DNA of 64,000 nucleotides from Enterobacteriaceae bacterium LSJC7 (GTDB lineage Bacteria > Pseudomonadota > Gammaproteobacteria > Enterobacterales > Enterobacteriaceae). The translations under genes and the position numbers were made by a program. Below the pieces are notes generated by a model. The model had not been told where the DNA came from, ran no database searches, and saw nothing but the letters and a program-made list of their open reading frames with translations. Of the stretch, positions 31,783-41,843 are shown piece after piece; the first letter of the stretch is position 1; each line of letters begins with the position of its first letter. The stretch lies in the NCBI GenBank assembly GCA_000302695.1, contig AMFN01000005.1, positions 124,001 to 188,000 of the forward strand, given 5' to 3'.

Positions 31783-32529
31783 TTAGCCTTCGTTTGCGAA
31801 ATCCGGGCCGATTTCGTCGATACGGTCGGTACAGATAATGTCTACGCCGAGCAAGAGCAGCTCGCGGGCGCGGTTGGGGTTGTTAACCGTGTAGGCCAGG
31901 ATGCGAAGCCCTTCTTCTTTGATTGCGGCTATGCGTTCTGCGGTAAGCAGGCGGTGGTTGAGGTGCAGCGCCACACACTCAAGCTCACGCGTCAGTTCAC
32001 GCCAGTCGTTGAGCCACTCATCCAGCAGCAGCCCGCGCGGCAACTCAGGCACGGCGCGTTTTGCGGCCATCAGCGCCGGAAATTCAAACGACGACAACAG
32101 CGGGACATTCATCCCCTGCCACAGCTCACGGGCAGCCAGCGCCACGGCGGTTCCGGTTGCCTCATCGGTGCCGGTGGTGGGTTTGATTTCGATGTTAGCC
32201 TGCATACCGTAACGGCGACAGCGTTCGGCCACCTCACGTAACAGCGCCGGGCGCTCGCCTTTAAACTCGCGGCCAAACCAGCTACCGGCGTCCACACCGC
32301 TTAACTGCTGCCACGTCAGCTCACCTGCCACGCCCCAGCCATTGCTGGTGCGCTCTAGCGTGTCGTCATGCAGCAGAAACGGCTGACCGTCTTTTGACAA
32401 CTTCACGTCAAACTCAATCATCTTGTGGCCGTAGCGCGCGCCGGTATCAATCGCGACCAGCGTGTTTTCCGGGGCAAGCTTGCCGCCGCCGCGGTGGGCG
32501 GCGATTTTAGGGTAATTCCACTGCATCAC
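31783..32529 (-). CDS. ugpQ: Glycerophosphodiester phosphodiesterase
   Basis: Cytoplasmic GDPD of 248 residues (E. coli 247) that hydrolyses glycerophosphodiesters arriving through UgpABCE to glycerol-3-phosphate and alcohol. The catalytic [12 protein letters not shown] motif is at residues 11-22, followed by [25 protein letters not shown] (metal ligands E, D and H; quoted in parts as [12 protein letters not shown] and [10 protein letters not shown]). Its ATG overlaps the ugpC stop by four bases (ATGA), so it is translated in coupling as the last gene of ugpBAECQ. Confidence 0.97.
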   Translation of the reverse strand: MMQWNYPKIAAHRGGGKLAPENTLVAIDTGARYGHKMIEFDVKLSKDGQPFLLHDDTLERTSNGWGVAGELTWQQLSGVDAGSWFGREFKGERPALLREVAERCRRYGMQANIEIKPTTGTDEATGTAVALAARELWQGMNVPLLSSFEFPALMAAKRAVPELPRGLLLDEWLNDWRELTRELECVALHLNHRLLTAERIAAIKEEGLRILAYTVNNPNRARELLLLGVDIICTDRIDEIGPDFANEG

Positions 32530-33587
32530 AGACGTTTTCCTGAATCCATATCAAAAAAGTGCAGGCAGTCCGGCTGCCAGCCAAGCCACAGCGTGCTGCC
32601 CTGCGCCGGGCGCTGTGCGTGCGGCAATCTCACCACCAGCTTCTGCCCGCCCCAGCGGCCATGCGCCAGATTATCCGCGCCCAGAATTTCCAGCGTATCA
32701 ACAGTAAAGGGCACGCCGCCGTCGGCTTGTGAGCTTAGCGCAATATGTTCCGGGCGGATACCCAGCGTCACCTTTCGCCCGGCAAGCGGCCAGGCCTGCA
32801 CCGGCAGCGCAATACCCTCAAGCTCAAAGCGCGTTCCGTCATTACTCACGCGCCCGTCAAGCAGGTTCATAGCAGGCGAGCCAATAAAGCTCGCCACAAA
32901 ACGGCTGGCGGGACGCTCGTACACCTCAACCGGCGTACCAATCTGCTCCGCCACGCCTTTGTTCATCACCATGACACGCTGCGCCAGCGTCATCGCCTCC
33001 ACCTGATCGTGGGTCACGTACAGGCTGGTGGTTTGCAGGCGCTTGTGCAATTGCTGTAGCTCCAGGCGCATCTGCACTCGCAGTTTGGCATCAAGGTTAG
33101 ACAGCGGCTCATCAAACAAAAACAGCGCCGGGTCACGCACAATGGCGCGACCCATCGCCACGCGCTGGCGCTGCCCGCCGGATAGCTCACGCGGGCGACG
33201 TTTAAGTAACTCGTCCAGCTCCAGTATCCTCGCGGCCTCACGCACCTTTTCAGCAATGTGCGCCTTACCCATACCGCGGATTTTCAGCCCCCAGGCCATG
33301 TTCTCTTCCACGCTCATGTGCGGGTAGAGCGCATAGTTCTGAAACACCATCGCAATGCCGCGCGCCTTCGGCTCAAGCTCAGTGACGCGCTGGCGGTCAA
33401 TCCAGATATCGCCGCTGCTCACGCGCTCAAGCCCTGCCACCATGCGCAACAGCGTCGATTTGCCGCAGCCGGACGGGCCAACCATCACAATAAATTCGCC
33501 GTTTGCCACATCCACATTCAGCGGCGCAATCACCTGTTTTTTGCCGTCCCAGCTTTTGGTGACCGCCTGTAATTTGAGTTCTGCCAT
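32526..33587 (-). CDS. ugpC: sn-Glycerol-3-phosphate ABC transporter ATPase
   Basis: MalK-type ATPase of 353 residues (E. coli 356). Walker [17 protein letters not shown] is near residue 37, the signature [19 protein letters not shown] near 133 and Walker [15 protein letters not shown] just after; the C-terminal regulatory OB domain contains [11 protein letters not shown]. It powers uptake with the UgpA/UgpE permeases. Start [16 protein letters not shown] chosen by family; it follows ugpE by one base. Confidence 0.97.
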   Translation of the reverse strand: MAELKLQAVTKSWDGKKQVIAPLNVDVANGEFIVMVGPSGCGKSTLLRMVAGLERVSSGDIWIDRQRVTELEPKARGIAMVFQNYALYPHMSVEENMAWGLKIRGMGKAHIAEKVREAARILELDELLKRRPRELSGGQRQRVAMGRAIVRDPALFLFDEPLSNLDAKLRVQMRLELQQLHKRLQTTSLYVTHDQVEAMTLAQRVMVMNKGVAEQIGTPVEVYERPASRFVASFIGSPAMNLLDGRVSNDGTRFELEGIALPVQAWPLAGRKVTLGIRPEHIALSSQADGGVPFTVDTLEILGADNLAHGRWGGQKLVVRLPHAQRPAQGSTLWLGWQPDCLHFFDMDSGKRL

Positions 33588-33588
33588 G

Positions 33589-34434
33589 TTATTTCTCACT
33601 ATCGACCAGACCGCGCACAAAGGCGCGCTGCATCACTAACACAATCACGACCGGTGGAATCAGCGTCAGCAGCATCGCCGCCATCACCAGATTCCAGCGC
33701 GTGCTGCCTTCCCCAAGCGCAATCATTCCCTTAATGCCCGCCACCGCCGTGCCCATATCCGCATTGGTGATAATCAGCAGCGGCCACAGGTACTGGTTCC
33801 AGCCGTAGATAAAGGTGATGACAAACAGCGCCGCAATGTTGGTTTTTGACAGCGGCAGCACGATGTCACGAAAAAAGCGCAACGGTGAGGCACCGTCAAT
33901 GCGTGCGGCTTCCATCAGTTCGTCCGGCAGCGTCATAAAGAACTGGCGAAACAGAAAGGTCGCCGTGGCCGAGGCCATCAGCGGCAGCGTCAGCCCGGCG
34001 TAGCCATCGAGCATGTCGAGCTTCGCCACCACGTCTACTGTGGGGAAAATACGCACTTCCACCGGCAGCATCAGGGTGATGAAAATCATCCAGAAACACA
34101 GATTGCGCAGCGGGAAGCGAAACCAGACGATGGCAAACGCCGAGAGAATCGACACCGCGATTTTGCCAACGGTGATGCCAAACGCCATCACGAAGCTGTT
34201 AAACAACAGGCGGCTGAACGGGGCGCTGTTGGCCCCTACGCCCTGCTGCCAGATAGTACTGAGGTTGTGCCACAGCTCGCCGCCGGGGATCAGCGTCATC
34301 GGCGCGGAAAACACGGCCTTATCGTCAAGCGTGGCGGCGACAAAGGCGACCCACAGTGGGAACAGGATGGCGGCAATGCCGAGAATCAGCATCAGGTGGC
34401 TGAAAATAGTCAGCCCGCGTCGGTTTTCAATCAC
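33589..34434 (-). CDS. ugpE: sn-Glycerol-3-phosphate ABC transporter permease UgpE
   Basis: Inner membrane permease of 281 residues (E. coli 281) with six membrane segments. The EAA-loop [24 protein letters not shown] near residues 178-201, which docks to UgpC, is intact (core [14 protein letters not shown]). Its start overlaps the ugpA stop by four bases (ATGA). Confidence 0.97.
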   Translation of the reverse strand: MIENRRGLTIFSHLMLILGIAAILFPLWVAFVAATLDDKAVFSAPMTLIPGGELWHNLSTIWQQGVGANSAPFSRLLFNSFVMAFGITVGKIAVSILSAFAIVWFRFPLRNLCFWMIFITLMLPVEVRIFPTVDVVAKLDMLDGYAGLTLPLMASATATFLFRQFFMTLPDELMEAARIDGASPLRFFRDIVLPLSKTNIAALFVITFIYGWNQYLWPLLIITNADMGTAVAGIKGMIALGEGSTRWNLVMAAMLLTLIPPVVIVLVMQRAFVRGLVDSEK

Positions 34435-35318
34435 TGGTAGCGCACCTTACTTTCGACGTAGCGGAACTGCACCGCCGTTAACATAATCACCAGCACCATC
34501 AGCACCACCGACTGGGCCGCTGAAGCCGACAGATCCAGCCCGGCAAAGCCTTCGCGATAAATTTTGTAGATAAGCGTGGTGGTAGCCTGCACCGGTCCCC
34601 CGGCGGTTGCGGCATCAATCACCGGGAAGGTGTCGAAGAAGGCATAGACCAGGTTTACCACCAGCAGGAAGAAGCTCACTGGCGCAATCAGCGGCAGCGA
34701 AATGTAGAAAAAGCGCCGCACCGGTCCGGCACCGTCGATGGCGGCAGCCTCTACCAGCGAGCGCGGAATAGACTGGAGCGCGGCATAAAAGAACAGGAAG
34801 TTGTAGCTGATTTGCTTCCAGACCGAGGCAAACACCACCAGGAACATCGCCTGGCCGCTGTTCTGGGCGTGATTCCAGTGATAACCCATCGCCTCAAGCC
34901 CATAAGCCACCAGGCCGCGCCCGGGGTTGAACAGGAAAATCCACAGTACCGCCGCCACCGCCGGTGCCACCGCGTAGGGCAGCAGCAGCAGGGTTTGATA
35001 AATGCGGCTGCCGCGCACCACGTGGTCCACCAGGGCGGCAAAAAACAGCGATATCATCAGGCCAAAGCCTGCCACCAGCGCACTAAAAATCAGCGTGGTA
35101 CGAAATGCCCCCAGGTAGTACGGGTCCTGGAACAGCGCGGCGAAGTTATCCAGTCCGGCAAACTGGCTGGAGAGGCCAAACGGGTCAACGGTTTGCAGCG
35201 AATACCACAGCGCCTTACCGGCGGGCCACAGAAAAAAGATAACGGTAATCGCCAACTGCGGCAGCAGCAGCACATAAGGCAGCAGGCCTGCGCGAAATAC
35301 CGGGCGATCGCTGGACAT
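34431..35318 (-). CDS. ugpA: sn-Glycerol-3-phosphate ABC transporter permease UgpA
   Basis: Inner membrane permease of 295 residues, the E. coli length, starting [16 protein letters not shown]. Six membrane segments and the EAA loop [20 protein letters not shown] near residues 196-215. Pairs with UgpE. Separated from ugpB by 124 bases that form two stable stems, which probably tune expression relative to the binding protein. Confidence 0.97.
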   Translation of the reverse strand: MSSDRPVFRAGLLPYVLLLPQLAITVIFFLWPAGKALWYSLQTVDPFGLSSQFAGLDNFAALFQDPYYLGAFRTTLIFSALVAGFGLMISLFFAALVDHVVRGSRIYQTLLLLPYAVAPAVAAVLWIFLFNPGRGLVAYGLEAMGYHWNHAQNSGQAMFLVVFASVWKQISYNFLFFYAALQSIPRSLVEAAAIDGAGPVRRFFYISLPLIAPVSFFLLVVNLVYAFFDTFPVIDAATAGGPVQATTTLIYKIYREGFAGLDLSASAAQSVVLMVLVIMLTAVQFRYVESKVRYQ

Positions 35319-35335
35319 GAAACGTAACTCCTCAG

Positions 35336-35401
35336 CCTGTCGCACAGACTCTGACCTGCGACAGGGTTATGCATGTTGGCCGCACCCGCGACGGCGCGGC
35401 C
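35336..35401 (-). other. Two hairpins between ugpB and ugpA
   Basis: CCTGTCGCA / TGCGACAGG (35336-35344 with 35357-35365, nine perfect pairs) and GGCCGC / GCGGCC (35378-35401). Neither has a T-run, so they look like mRNA-stabilising or partial-termination structures. Such stems after a binding-protein gene are a common way to make more of it than of the membrane subunits. Confidence 0.65.
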
Positions 35402-35442
35402 ATCAACCATCCTCCCCAGCGTGTGAGGAGGCATAAACAGCG

Positions 35443-36762
35443 TTAGCGTTGGGTGGATTTCTCAAACCGGCGCAGCAGTTGATTACCGCGCGTCACTGCG
35501 GAATCCAGCGCCTGTTGCGGGGTTTTGCTACCGTTCCACACTGACTCCAGCTCTTCATCAACGATGGTGCGGATCTGCGGCATATTCCCCAGACGCAGAC
35601 CTTTGGTGAACGCCAGCGGCGGTTTGTTCAGCATCTGGCGCGTGGCGGTATCGGCACCCGGATTTTTGTCATAAAAACCCTGTTCACGCGTGAGCTGATA
35701 AGCTGCCGTGGTCACCGGCAGATAGCCGGTTTTCTGATGCCACTCGGCGGCATTTTCCGGCTGCGCCAGGAATGCCAGGAACTTCGCTACGCCTTTGTAG
35801 GTCGCCTCGTCTTTGCCCTTCATCACCCACAGGCTTGCCCCGCCGATAATGGCGTTTTGCGGTGCGCCCTTCACATCGGCGTCATACGGCATCATGCCTA
35901 CGCCGTAGTTGAATTTGGCATACTGGCGGATGCTGGCAAGCGAGCCGGAAGAAGCGGTGGTCATGGCACAGGCTCCGCTGTAAAACTTCTCGGTGGACTC
36001 ATCCTTGCGCCCAAAGTAGCTGAAATCACCTTTCTTGTTCATCGCTTCGAGCAGGGCGATATGGTTAACCTGCTCAGGCTTATTGAACTCCAGCACGGCG
36101 TCGGTGCTGTCAAAACCATTGTTACGGCTGGCAAACGCCAGGCCGTTCCAGGCGCTGAAGTTTTCAAGCTGGATCCAGCCCTGCCAGCCGCTGGCGTAGC
36201 CGCAGCTCATGCCAGACGCACGAAGCGTGGCGCTGTACTGCGCCAGTTCCTGCCAGGTTTTTGGCGGTTGTTCCGGGTCAAGGCCCGCTTTTTTGAAGGC
36301 GTCTTTGTTGTAATACAGCACCGGGGTGGAGCTGTTAAACGGCATGGAGAGCAAATGGCCGCTTTTCGCGTCGGTGTAGTAACCTGCAACCGTCGGCACA
36401 AACTGCGACTCGTCAAAGCTCATGCCCGCGTTCTGGAACACCTTATAAACGGGTTCGATAGCGCCGGAGGCCATCATGGTTGCCGTACCGACTTCATAAA
36501 CCTGCAACAGTGCAGGCGCATTGCCGGTGCGAAACGCCGCAATGCCTGCCGCCAGGCTCTGCTCATAGTTGCCTTTGTAAACCGGCACGATTTTGTAATC
36601 AGGGTTCGCCTGGTTAAATCTGTCGGCGAGCGACGCGACTTCCACGCCGAGTTCGCCTTCCATTGAGTGCCAGAATGGAACGGTGGTCGCGGCAAGCGCC
36701 TGACCGGATAAGGCCAGCCCCAACGCCAGCCCGGCTGCGGTAACTCGTAATGAAGCGGTCAT
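35443..36762 (-). CDS. ugpB: sn-Glycerol-3-phosphate-binding periplasmic protein
   Basis: Periplasmic binding protein of 439 residues (E. coli 438). Sec signal peptide [24 protein letters not shown], about 1-24, then [20 protein letters not shown], the ligand-binding N-lobe of the family. It captures glycerol-3-phosphate and glycerophosphocholine-type diesters for UgpAE. First gene of ugpBAECQ, behind PhoB boxes. Confidence 0.97.
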   Translation of the reverse strand: MTASLRVTAAGLALGLALSGQALAATTVPFWHSMEGELGVEVASLADRFNQANPDYKIVPVYKGNYEQSLAAGIAAFRTGNAPALLQVYEVGTATMMASGAIEPVYKVFQNAGMSFDESQFVPTVAGYYTDAKSGHLLSMPFNSSTPVLYYNKDAFKKAGLDPEQPPKTWQELAQYSATLRASGMSCGYASGWQGWIQLENFSAWNGLAFASRNNGFDSTDAVLEFNKPEQVNHIALLEAMNKKGDFSYFGRKDESTEKFYSGACAMTTASSGSLASIRQYAKFNYGVGMMPYDADVKGAPQNAIIGGASLWVMKGKDEATYKGVAKFLAFLAQPENAAEWHQKTGYLPVTTAAYQLTREQGFYDKNPGADTATRQMLNKPPLAFTKGLRLGNMPQIRTIVDEELESVWNGSKTPQQALDSAVTRGNQLLRRFEKSTQR

Positions 36763-36819
36763 TTGCTATCTCTCTGATTATGATGCGCGAAAACACGCGT
36801 TTTATGCTCGCGGCTTAAC

Positions 36820-36872
36820 ATGACATGCGCGAATGACAGAAAAATAACGTTCTTGTGACAAAAAAATGACAG
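36820..36872 (-). promoter_or_regulatory. PhoB (Pho) boxes before ugpB
   Basis: On the minus strand CTGTCATTTTTTTGTCAC (36855-36872) is a near-consensus Pho box (CTGTCAT-N4-CTGTCAY), and CTGTCATTCGCGCATGTCAT (36820-36839) is a weaker second one. They lie 58-110 bases before the ugpB start. Induction of ugp by phosphate shortage is known in E. coli and inferred here. Confidence 0.85.
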
Positions 36873-37285
36873 CGGTGTGAAGGAGGTGAAGAAGGCAACT
36901 GCCCGCCACCTAGAGAAGGGAAACAGGCGGGTTCAGCAACAAGGACTATCTTTCCCGGGTATCGGCGCAGACATGACAATGGGTCTTTCACGCCCCAGAA
37001 ATCGACAGGTGCTCACCTCATCGAGCCATTCATGGCGGCTTCTGGTCCGCGCATCTGAACCGTCACAGTCGCTGTCACTTAGCAGTCCGCAGGCAATAAA
37101 AGAACGCTGGCGGCAGGAACCGGGCTGGCACAGATTTCATTCATCATTCAATAATCAGTCTACCAGGAGACTCTCCCGTAGCCTGTAAAAATCCCGACAT
37201 AGTAATGGAGTCGGATACTGCCCTCAGTAAGGGGTCAGCCTTTTATAGAACAACTTTTTTTATACTGTATAACTAATATCAATAG
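36873..37285. other. Gene-free stretch at the left edge of the accessory segment
   Basis: About 410 bases without a supportable gene. A 103-codon frame (36877-37188, plus) starts on a purine-rich stretch but encodes an unlikely Arg/Ser-rich sequence with no family features. The end is AT-rich, behind the unknown LexA-box gene. Here the shared E. coli-like order stops. Confidence 0.5.
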
Positions 37286-37822
37286 TCAGGCCAGGGCGCG
37301 GATCGCCTGAAAAAAATAGTCTTCTGTTAGTACAACGTTATTTACTGAGGAGTGTTTGCCGCGCGACAAAATCCACCCTTCCGTGTGGCGATTACCGCGC
37401 TGCATATAAAGAGAGAATTTATGTTGCTTAGGTTTAAAAAGTAAAAATATATTATATTTCCTGGGCGCCATTGAGGGATTATGGATAACCAACGCCAGGC
37501 GGCCTTTAAATCCTGGCCCATAAAGCGTCCTCGGCAGCAGCTTTGCACTTTTTGTTCCGTTCTTCAGAACAATATTATCAATACTATAGCGTTGCAGCGG
37601 TGTGACGCCGCCAAGCACCCGAGCGATAGATTTATCATAGAACTCTGTTTTCCATACAATAACCTCTATTCCCGACCCTTCTAACCAGTGCTGAATTTGT
37701 TGTGAAAGCGCAGCAGTTTTGGACTGAAACTGTCTGATGTCTTCCCTGATCCGCTCCTCATGCGATCGTTGTGCTTCATTGTTCCTGATGACATTTTTAA
37801 AGAAAACATCCTTTGCCGACAT
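37286..37822 (-). CDS. Unrecognised protein behind a LexA box
   Basis: A 178-residue soluble protein starting MSAKDVFFKNVIRNNEAQRS at 37822, chosen because GGAG lies eight bases before that ATG; an ATG six codons earlier has no such site. Residues 15-50 are highly charged and predicted helical (EERIREDIRQFQSKTAALSQ), possibly a short coiled coil. The rest alternates beta-like strands with many basic residues (about KPKQHKFSLYMQRGNRHTEG). No signal peptide, membrane segment or known motif is visible. The gene is AT-rich compared with the backbone. A LexA-type box ends 20 bases before the ATG, so it is probably induced by DNA damage. Function unknown. Confidence 0.72.
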   Translation of the reverse strand: MSAKDVFFKNVIRNNEAQRSHEERIREDIRQFQSKTAALSQQIQHWLEGSGIEVIVWKTEFYDKSIARVLGGVTPLQRYSIDNIVLKNGTKSAKLLPRTLYGPGFKGRLALVIHNPSMAPRKYNIFLLFKPKQHKFSLYMQRGNRHTEGWILSRGKHSSVNNVVLTEDYFFQAIRALA

Positions 37823-37841
37823 GTCTGAACTCCATGACAAG

Positions 37842-37857
37842 CTGTATTAAATTACAG
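37842..37857 (-). promoter_or_regulatory. LexA (SOS) box
   Basis: CTGTATTAAATTACAG has the CTGT-N8-ACAG form of the enterobacterial LexA box, with an A/T-only centre and one extra paired base each side (GCTGTA / TACAGC at 37841-37858). It is 20 bases before the start of the 178-residue gene, where LexA would cover the promoter. Confidence 0.75.
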
Positions 37858-38376
37858 CAACTTTAGTAAAATACTTAAGACCCATTAAAGTAGTAACACT
37901 GGAATTTGCTACTAATTTTGAAAAACATCAATCTCAGAATGGCCCGAAATTTTCAGGGCAGCATGTTCCCGATTCACCATAATCGGATTCGGTAAGTTCA
38001 GGGTGACTTGAATAGCCATGCCTGGCACAGTTTCCGGTAAAATAGGGTAAGCATGCTCACCAGGAATATTTCGGAATTGTCCTTTTATACCCGAAAAATA
38101 TTACCGCCCGGGTACATCTGCTAAATGTCGCCCCGTGCAGGTTTATAGCCGGTTGCGCGCCACGAAACCTCCGCAGTAAAAAGCCGACACGACCGTTATA
38201 AGCCGCAATGACGCGCTGCGTTATTTCTGTGACGACGATGCGCCAGCAACAAACCCGGTGTTGTTGGTAAAAGAAGGACAGCAAGGAGAAAGAGAAGGCC
38301 GGCCAATAAGCCTGGCGCGCAGACTGCCAGAAAAGGAGTGAATAGTGGCGCTTTTTGAGCACCTCATGCACGTTAA
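37858..38376. other. Gene-poor stretch with a short degraded frame
   Basis: No solid gene in about 520 bases. A 35-codon minus-strand frame (37912-38019) reads MAIQVTLNLPNPIMVNREHA and ends ISGHSEIDVFQN; it has protein-like composition but a weak ribosome site, and could be a fragment of a lost gene. An inverted repeat AATATTTCGG / CCGAAAAATATT lies at 38065-38102. A 104-codon frame (38057-38371) looks like noise. Confidence 0.45.
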
Positions 38377-38403
38377 TAATGCCAGTCAGAACCTGACTGG
38401 CAT
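38377..38403 (-). terminator. Stem-loop at the end of the sugar operon
   Basis: ATGCCAGTCAG-AACC-CTGACTGGCAT: eleven perfect pairs, 16 bases after the stop of the last operon gene. The minus strand continues TATTAACG, so the T-run is poor; it may terminate weakly or protect the mRNA end. Confidence 0.6.
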
Positions 38404-38418
38404 CAGTACTGTGGCCCG

Positions 38419-39216
38419 TTACGACATAATCAGCCCACCGTCGACGTTAATCGTCTGCCCGGTAATATAACGTGCGTCGTCAGACGCAAGGAATGCCACC
38501 AGTCCGGCCACGTCTTCCGGCTGCCCGGCGCGCTTAAGCGGTATCCCTTCCACCCACTCAGCCATGAGTTCGCCTTTGCCGTAGCGTTTGCGCTCACTGC
38601 TGAGGATGTCGCCCCACACCCGGTCGTTGTAGTCCCACATTTCGCTTTCGATAATGCCCGGGCAAAAGGCGTTGACGGTGATGTTCCATTGCGCCAGTTC
38701 CTGCGCCAGGCTCTGGGTGATGCCAATAACGCCCATTTTGCTCGCGGCGTAGTGCGGGGTGTAGATAAACCCCTGGCGACCCTGCCCGGAAGAGGTGTTA
38801 ATCAGGCAGCCGCCGTTTTGTTTCACCATGTATTTTGCCGCCTCACGACAGCACAGCCACACGCCGGTGGTGTTCACCGCCAGCACTTTTTCGAAGTCTG
38901 CTTTCGGCATTTTGTCGAAGTAGTCGATGGTGATGACGCCCGCGTTCTGGATGGAGACGTCGATGCGCCCAAAGCGCGCCGCCGCCTGCTCGTAGAGCCC
39001 CTGCACCTGGGCTTCATCGGTCACATCGACCTGGAGTGGGAGAATCTCCACGCCGTAGCGCCCTTTGAGCGATTCAGCGGTTTCAAACACCCGCTCAGCG
39101 TTAGACACCATCACCAGATTTGCGCCATCGCGGGCAAAACGCTCAGCGATACCTGCGCCAATACCGCGGCACGCGCCGGTAATGACAACCGTTTTTCCGT
39201 GAAAATTACGCTGCAT
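38419..39216 (-). CDS. SDR oxidoreductase (last gene of the operon)
   Basis: Classical short-chain dehydrogenase of 265 residues, starting MQRNFHGKTVVITGA with AGGAG seven bases upstream. The cofactor motif TGACRGIGAGIAERF is at residues 12-26, NAG at about 90, the catalytic Ser in INTSSGQGRQG near 142, and YAASK (Tyr/Lys) near 156. The tail DDARYITGQTINVDGGLIMS is typical. The substrate loop (ESEMWDYNDRVWGDILSSER, near 190-209) is like that of sorbitol/xylitol-type polyol dehydrogenases. It probably interconverts a polyol and a ketose with NAD(P). It follows the kinase by 45 bases in the same operon. The real substrate is unknown. Confidence 0.85.
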   Translation of the reverse strand: MQRNFHGKTVVITGACRGIGAGIAERFARDGANLVMVSNAERVFETAESLKGRYGVEILPLQVDVTDEAQVQGLYEQAAARFGRIDVSIQNAGVITIDYFDKMPKADFEKVLAVNTTGVWLCCREAAKYMVKQNGGCLINTSSGQGRQGFIYTPHYAASKMGVIGITQSLAQELAQWNITVNAFCPGIIESEMWDYNDRVWGDILSSERKRYGKGELMAEWVEGIPLKRAGQPEDVAGLVAFLASDDARYITGQTINVDGGLIMS

Positions 39217-39261
39217 TGCATTCTCCTTTAGCCCGCCTCGCCTGTGTCCGGCGGGCAAATT

Positions 39262-40767
39262 TCAGTGGGATTTTTTCCAGTGGGCGCGGGCAACCGCCTC
39301 GCACCAGCCGCGATAGCTGTCCTGTAGCTGCGCATGACGCGCCATATCGGGCTGCCAGAGTTCGTGTTCAGGCAACAGCGGGAGCAACGCGTCATCGTCA
39401 AGGCCGCTAAAGACCTTGCGCGCCAGCAGGCCTGCCCCCAGCGCCGAGAGTTCAGCGGTGGTGCTGCGCGCCACCGGGCAGCCGAGCAGGTCGGCCTGGA
39501 ACTGCATCAGCCAGTGGTTACGCGTCGGCCCGCCGTCTACCATCAGTGTGTTGAGGTGAAAGTCCGGGTGCTGCTTCATAGCCTCAATCACATCGGCAAT
39601 CTGGTAGGCAATGGCCTCCAGCGCCGCGCGCACCAGGTGCGCGGGGCCGCTGCCGCGGCTTAAGCCGCAGAGGGTGCCGCGTGCTTTGTCGTCCCACCAG
39701 GGCGCACCGGAGCCGGTCAGCGCTGGCACAAAATACACGCCGTCGGTCGAGGGAATAGAGTCCGGCAGGCTTTGCAGCAGTGCAACGCGCTGTATTTCGT
39801 TAAGCGTGCTGATGCCGGTTGCCTGGAGCATCCACGCCAGCCCGTCGCCGGTGTGCGGAATGTTGCCCTCAAGGCCGTATACCGCACGCGTCCCGTCATG
39901 CCAGGCAACCGTGGTTGCCAGCCGGGTAATACGGGTGTCGGGCGCAGGCAGCGGCGCCATCACCGAGGAGCCGGTGCCGTAGGTGGCCTTAATGCCGCCC
40001 GCTCTGCCCAGACCGTGGCCGTAAAGCGCGGCGTGCGAGTCGCCAATCATCGCCAGAACTGGGATGCCGTCGGCAATGCCCTCCACGCCTTTGGTCACGC
40101 CAAAGCGCCAGGCCGACGGGCAAATCTCCGGCAGCGCAACACGCGGGATACCGTACAGCGCCAGCATGTTCTCGTCCCATTCCAGCGTGTGCAGGTTCAG
40201 AAGCTGGGTGCGCGCCGCGTTGGAGTAGTCACAGCGGAACTGCTCACCGCCGCTCAGGTGCCATAAAAGCCAGGCATCAATGGTGCCAAGGCAGATTTCT
40301 CCGCGTGCGGCACGCTCGTGTCCTTGCGGCGTGTTGTCGAGCAACCAGCGCATTTTTGAGGCAGAGAAGAGCGGCGCAACAGGCAAACCGGTTGTAGAAC
40401 GAATGATTTCGTCCTGCCTGTCGCGCCGAAGCTGTTCACAAAACGGCGCTGAGCGTGAGCACTGCCAGGTCAGCGCAGGCGACAGCGGCCTGCCGCTCTC
40501 CCGTGCCCAGCCGATGGCGGTTTCGCGCTGGTTACTGATAGCCAGCGCCGCTACGCGCTCCTGGCCTACCTCGTTAATCACCTGGCGCAGCACGTCAAAC
40601 GAGCCTGCCAGCAGCGCATTACCGTCCTGCTCCACCCAGCCGGGCTGCGGCGTGGCAAGCGACAGTGCTTTCGATGCCTGCGCCACTACGCGGCCCTGTG
40701 CGTCTATCGCCACTGCTTTGACGTTGCTGGTGCCCTCGTCGAGCGCAACGATAAGCTCTTTATCCAT
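39262..40767 (-). CDS. FGGY-family carbohydrate kinase
   Basis: Kinase of 501 residues of the FGGY (glycerol kinase / xylulokinase) family. The N-terminal phosphate-binding motif ALDEGTSNVKAVAID is at residues 7-21, the AISNQRETAIGWARESGRPL block near 75-94, the ATP motif YGTGSSVMAPLP near 270 and the FGGY-2 signature GGPTRNHWLMQFQADLLGCPV near 405 (core GGPTRNHWLMQFQ). These resemble glycerol kinases more than XylB, but neighbours suggest a ketose such as a keto-pentose or apulose. Its start overlaps the permease stop by eight bases. Substrate inferred only. Confidence 0.85.
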   Translation of the reverse strand: MDKELIVALDEGTSNVKAVAIDAQGRVVAQASKALSLATPQPGWVEQDGNALLAGSFDVLRQVINEVGQERVAALAISNQRETAIGWARESGRPLSPALTWQCSRSAPFCEQLRRDRQDEIIRSTTGLPVAPLFSASKMRWLLDNTPQGHERAARGEICLGTIDAWLLWHLSGGEQFRCDYSNAARTQLLNLHTLEWDENMLALYGIPRVALPEICPSAWRFGVTKGVEGIADGIPVLAMIGDSHAALYGHGLGRAGGIKATYGTGSSVMAPLPAPDTRITRLATTVAWHDGTRAVYGLEGNIPHTGDGLAWMLQATGISTLNEIQRVALLQSLPDSIPSTDGVYFVPALTGSGAPWWDDKARGTLCGLSRGSGPAHLVRAALEAIAYQIADVIEAMKQHPDFHLNTLMVDGGPTRNHWLMQFQADLLGCPVARSTTAELSALGAGLLARKVFSGLDDDALLPLLPEHELWQPDMARHAQLQDSYRGWCEAVARAHWKKSH

Positions 40768-41827
40768 GACTGACCTCCGAAAGGGGTGCAACGGCCTGTT
40801 TTTTTTCATGTCTGCGCAGCAATATCACCTTGTTTTGCAGGCGCTGCTGGAACTGATCGATGACAACCGCAGTAACAATCACCACGCCTTTAATCACCAT
40901 CTGCCAGAAGTCGCTCACACCCATCATCACCATGCCGTCGGCAAGGAACACAATTACAAACGCGCCAATGATGGAGCCAGAGACGCGCCCACGCCCGCCC
41001 GCCAGCGCCGTACCGCCAAGCACCGTGGCACCAATGGCGTCCATTTCAAACATATTGCCGGTCATCGGGTGCGCGGTTTGCAGCTGTGAGGCCACAATCA
41101 GCCCCACCAGCGCGGCGCACAGGCCGGAGAAGGCATAGACAAAGACTTTGACGTTAACAATCGGCACACCCGCCAGCCGTGCCGCCGACTCGTTGCCGCC
41201 AATGGCGTAGATATAGCGCCCCAGCGGGGTTTTACGCGTGAGCCACAGGCCCAGCAGCAGAAAGCCAATCATCAGCCAGATAGGAAGGTAGATGCCCAGC
41301 AGCGTACCGGACCCAAGCAAGGAAAAACCGGTGTTGCCAAGCGCTTGTGCACCGTTGAGGTTGGCGTAGGTGCTGCCGTCGTTATAAAGCAGCGCTGCAC
41401 CGCGCGCCACGTACATCATGCCGAGCGTACAGATAAATGGCGCAACGCCCAGGCGCGTTATCACCGCGCCGTTGATAAAACCAATCACGATACCGACCAG
41501 CGCCACCGCCACGATGACCTCCGGCACGTTCAGAAACAGCACGTTGTCGCCCCACAACGGAACGCCGCTGGTAAGCAGCGCGCCTGCCACCATGCCGCAA
41601 ATTCCCGCCACAGCCCCGACAGAGAGATCGATACCGCCAGTCAGGATAACCAGCGTCATGCCAATGGCCAGCAGGCCGGTAATCGCCACGTGCTGCGTCA
41701 TAATCAGCAGGTTAGACGCGGTCAGAAAGTTCGGGACCATCACGCTGAAAAAGCCAATCACAATCAAGAGCGCAATAAAGGTGCGCGCTTTCAGCAGGGT
41801 CATGTAGAGCCTATATTTCTGGTTCAT
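40760..41827 (-). CDS. RbsC-type sugar ABC transporter permease
   Basis: Inner membrane permease of 355 residues in the BPD-transp-2 (RbsC) family, with 8-10 hydrophobic segments. Characteristic blocks are GMTLVILTGGIDLSVGAVAG near residue 55-74 and AIGATVLGGTALAGGRGRVSGS near 262 (core AIGATVLGGTALAGG). As a homodimer it would form the channel with the ATPase encoded just before it (16 bases). Specificity cannot be told from the permease. Confidence 0.9.
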   Translation of the reverse strand: MNQKYRLYMTLLKARTFIALLIVIGFFSVMVPNFLTASNLLIMTQHVAITGLLAIGMTLVILTGGIDLSVGAVAGICGMVAGALLTSGVPLWGDNVLFLNVPEVIVAVALVGIVIGFINGAVITRLGVAPFICTLGMMYVARGAALLYNDGSTYANLNGAQALGNTGFSLLGSGTLLGIYLPIWLMIGFLLLGLWLTRKTPLGRYIYAIGGNESAARLAGVPIVNVKVFVYAFSGLCAALVGLIVASQLQTAHPMTGNMFEMDAIGATVLGGTALAGGRGRVSGSIIGAFVIVFLADGMVMMGVSDFWQMVIKGVVIVTAVVIDQFQQRLQNKVILLRRHEKKQAVAPLSEVSHG

Positions 41828-41843
41828 TATTCACTCCAGCCAG

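Noticed and set aside
36877-37188. 103-codon plus-strand frame beginning on a purine-rich stretch
   Set aside because: Composition is unlike a folded protein (Arg/Ser-rich, scattered codons) and no homologue pattern is visible.
38057-38371. 104-codon minus-strand frame downstream of the sugar operon
   Set aside because: It spans inverted repeats, has no ribosome site, and its sequence looks random.
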